Assembly: GCF_003352005.1 (NCBI RefSeq)
Contig: NZ_CP024848.1
Location: 1,249,001-1,313,000 of the forward strand
Direction of reading: 5' to 3'
DNA from: Oceanobacillus zhaokaii
GTDB lineage: Bacteria; Bacillota; Bacilli; Bacillales; Amphibacillaceae
DNA: 64,000 nucleotides
Part shown: piece after piece, positions 63,003 through 64,000 of the stretch
Layout: each line of letters begins with the position of its first letter
How positions within the stretch are numbered: position 1 is the stretch's first letter
Position numbers and translations under genes: made by a program
Notes under the pieces: model-generated
Seen by the model: only the letters and a program-made list of their open reading frames with translations
What the model was told of the DNA's origin: nothing
Databases searched by the model: none

Positions 63003-64000
63003 ATGGCAAAAGAACGAATCGTTGTCAAAATTGGCAGTAGTTCATTAACAAATGATAAGGGTGAAATCGATCAAGCTAAATTGATGGATCATGTTCAGGC
63101 AATTGCTGCATTAAGAATGGCAAAGCATGAAGTCATCTTAGTATCATCAGGAGCTGTTGCGGCTGGATTTGCTCGTCTCGGTTATTCCTCCAGACCAGTT
63201 ACCCTTAAAGGAAAGCAAGCCGCAGCAGCAGTAGGGCAAAGCCTTCTTATTCAAACGTATATCGAGAAATTCAGTCCTTTTAACATTACACCAGCCCAGC
63301 TTTTATTAACCCGTTCAGACTTTTCTAATCAAGAACGTTATCAAAATGCCTTTGCAACAATTAACGAGCTTTTAGAACGAGGGATATTACCGATTATTAA
63401 TGAAAATGATACGGTTTCAGTAGAGGAATTGACATTTGGCGATAATGATATGCTTTCTGCTCTAGTTAGTGGCTTTGTTCATGCGAATCAGCTGATTATA
63501 TTAACAGATATAAATGGAATTTACGATGGAAATCCAAAATCAAATCCCGAAGCGAAGAAAATACATTATATAAAAGAGATAACGGATGAAATGATAGCTG
63601 TGACAGATGCAACTGGATCGAAGGTTGGAACAGGTGGGATGAAGTCGAAGCTTCTCGCAGCGAAAACAGCTGTATCCCTCGGTGTCCCTGTTTTTATTGG
63701 GACTGGAACCGGCGACGATAAATTAATTGAAGTGCTCGATGGTAAAGGGAATGGAACGTATATTGCGAAACATAACTTTGGAACAATTAATACGAGAAAA
63801 CAATGGATTGCACTACATTCAGAATCTGTTGGCAAGCTTTATATCGATAATGGTGCAGAGGAAGCAATTTTATTCAATGGGAAAAGTCTTTTATCAGCCG
63901 GTGTAATAGAGGTAAAAGGTACCTTTACTAAAGGGGATGTAGTAGAGGTATTCGGTACCAAGGGATTTTTAGGTAAAGGGCAAGTAAAGTGTTCTTCAAA
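63003..64000 (+). CDS. proB: Glutamate 5-kinase, 3' end beyond the window
   Basis: First step of proline synthesis, glutamate to glutamyl-5-phosphate. The 332 complete codons seen cover the amino-acid-kinase domain ([59 protein letters not shown]) and most of a C-terminal PUA domain; about 35 residues are missing at the window end. The ATG at 63003 directly follows GGAGG, too close, so GGGGGT nine bases ahead is the likelier ribosome binding site. Under the proline T-box; in salt-tolerant Bacillaceae proline also serves as a compatible solute. Confidence 0.95.
   Translation, partial: MAKERIVVKIGSSSLTNDKGEIDQAKLMDHVQAIAALRMAKHEVILVSSGAVAAGFARLGYSSRPVTLKGKQAAAAVGQSLLIQTYIEKFSPFNITPAQLLLTRSDFSNQERYQNAFATINELLERGILPIINENDTVSVEELTFGDNDMLSALVSGFVHANQLIILTDINGIYDGNPKSNPEAKKIHYIKEITDEMIAVTDATGSKVGTGGMKSKLLAAKTAVSLGVPVFIGTGTGDDKLIEVLDGKGNGTYIAKHNFGTINTRKQWIALHSESVGKLYIDNGAEEAILFNGKSLLSAGVIEVKGTFTKGDVVEVFGTKGFLGKGQVKCSS

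Overview
The window looks like chromosome from a low-GC Bacillaceae bacterium, probably a halotolerant Oceanobacillus/Virgibacillus-type organism. This is inferred from AT-rich codon use, GGAGG-type ribosome binding sites, frequent TTG starts, Bacillus-specific families (YvbK, YusW, YezD, CXXC-20-CXXC, YhfH-like, BceRSAB, PdxK, CydS) and Gram-positive S-box and T-box leaders. Exact genus cannot be read from the sequence alone.

Layout. 0.2-5.4 kb: small accessory genes (acetyltransferases, Nudix hydrolase, DUF1259, zinc-ribbon membrane protein, APH-type kinase). 5.7-9.9 kb: a four-gene folate/one-carbon operon (fhs, folC, folE, 5-formyl-THF cyclo-ligase). 10-14.1 kb: a 14-TM drug-exporter gene, a 33-aa protein, a GNAT-DUF1801 fusion and a methyltransferase. 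14.2-18.8 kb: a peptide-antibiotic sensing and detoxification module of BceRS-BceAB type. 18.8-25.8 kb (minus strand): a C45/Ntn acyltransferase-like enzyme and a sucrose PTS operon (scrR, scrA, scrB, separate EIIA, scrK) with LacI operators and a cre site. 26.1-29.2 kb: a small zinc ribbon and the glyoxylate shunt pair aceB-aceA. 30.1-31.8 kb: a tandem-repeat protein followed by a gene graveyard with four decayed remnants. 31.8-42.9 kb: mixed single genes (GNAT, SRPBCC, FMN reductase, a secreted 28-residue-repeat protein, aldo/keto reductase, two lipoproteins, double-psi barrel protein, pdxK, second C45 enzyme, amidase, YdbC). 43.2 kb: one tRNA-Lys(CTT). 43.6-45.3 kb: membrane protein and MFS transporter. 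45.5-52 kb: cytochrome bd biogenesis, with cydDC (plus) facing cydABS (minus); both have Rex-like operators, and the tiny cydS subunit gene is present. 53.3-60.5 kb: an S-box leader with yezD, then a sulfur-compound salvage operon (two flavin monooxygenase-type enzymes, acetyltransferase, MetNI with two MetQ lipoproteins). 60.7-62.6 kb: two nucleoside hydrolases. 62.7-64 kb: a proline-type T-box and proB, cut by the window end.

The least explained elements are two copies of a roughly 150-160 nt intergenic sequence (36081-36241 and 53783-53932). They fold into the same three-helix junction although the stem sequences differ (compensatory changes), and both lie just upstream of plus-strand genes. 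A second family of about 85-170 nt palindromic repeats has three copies (about 10.1, 38.7 and 49.3 kb). Many start sites given here were chosen by ribosome-binding-site position rather than by longest reading frame.
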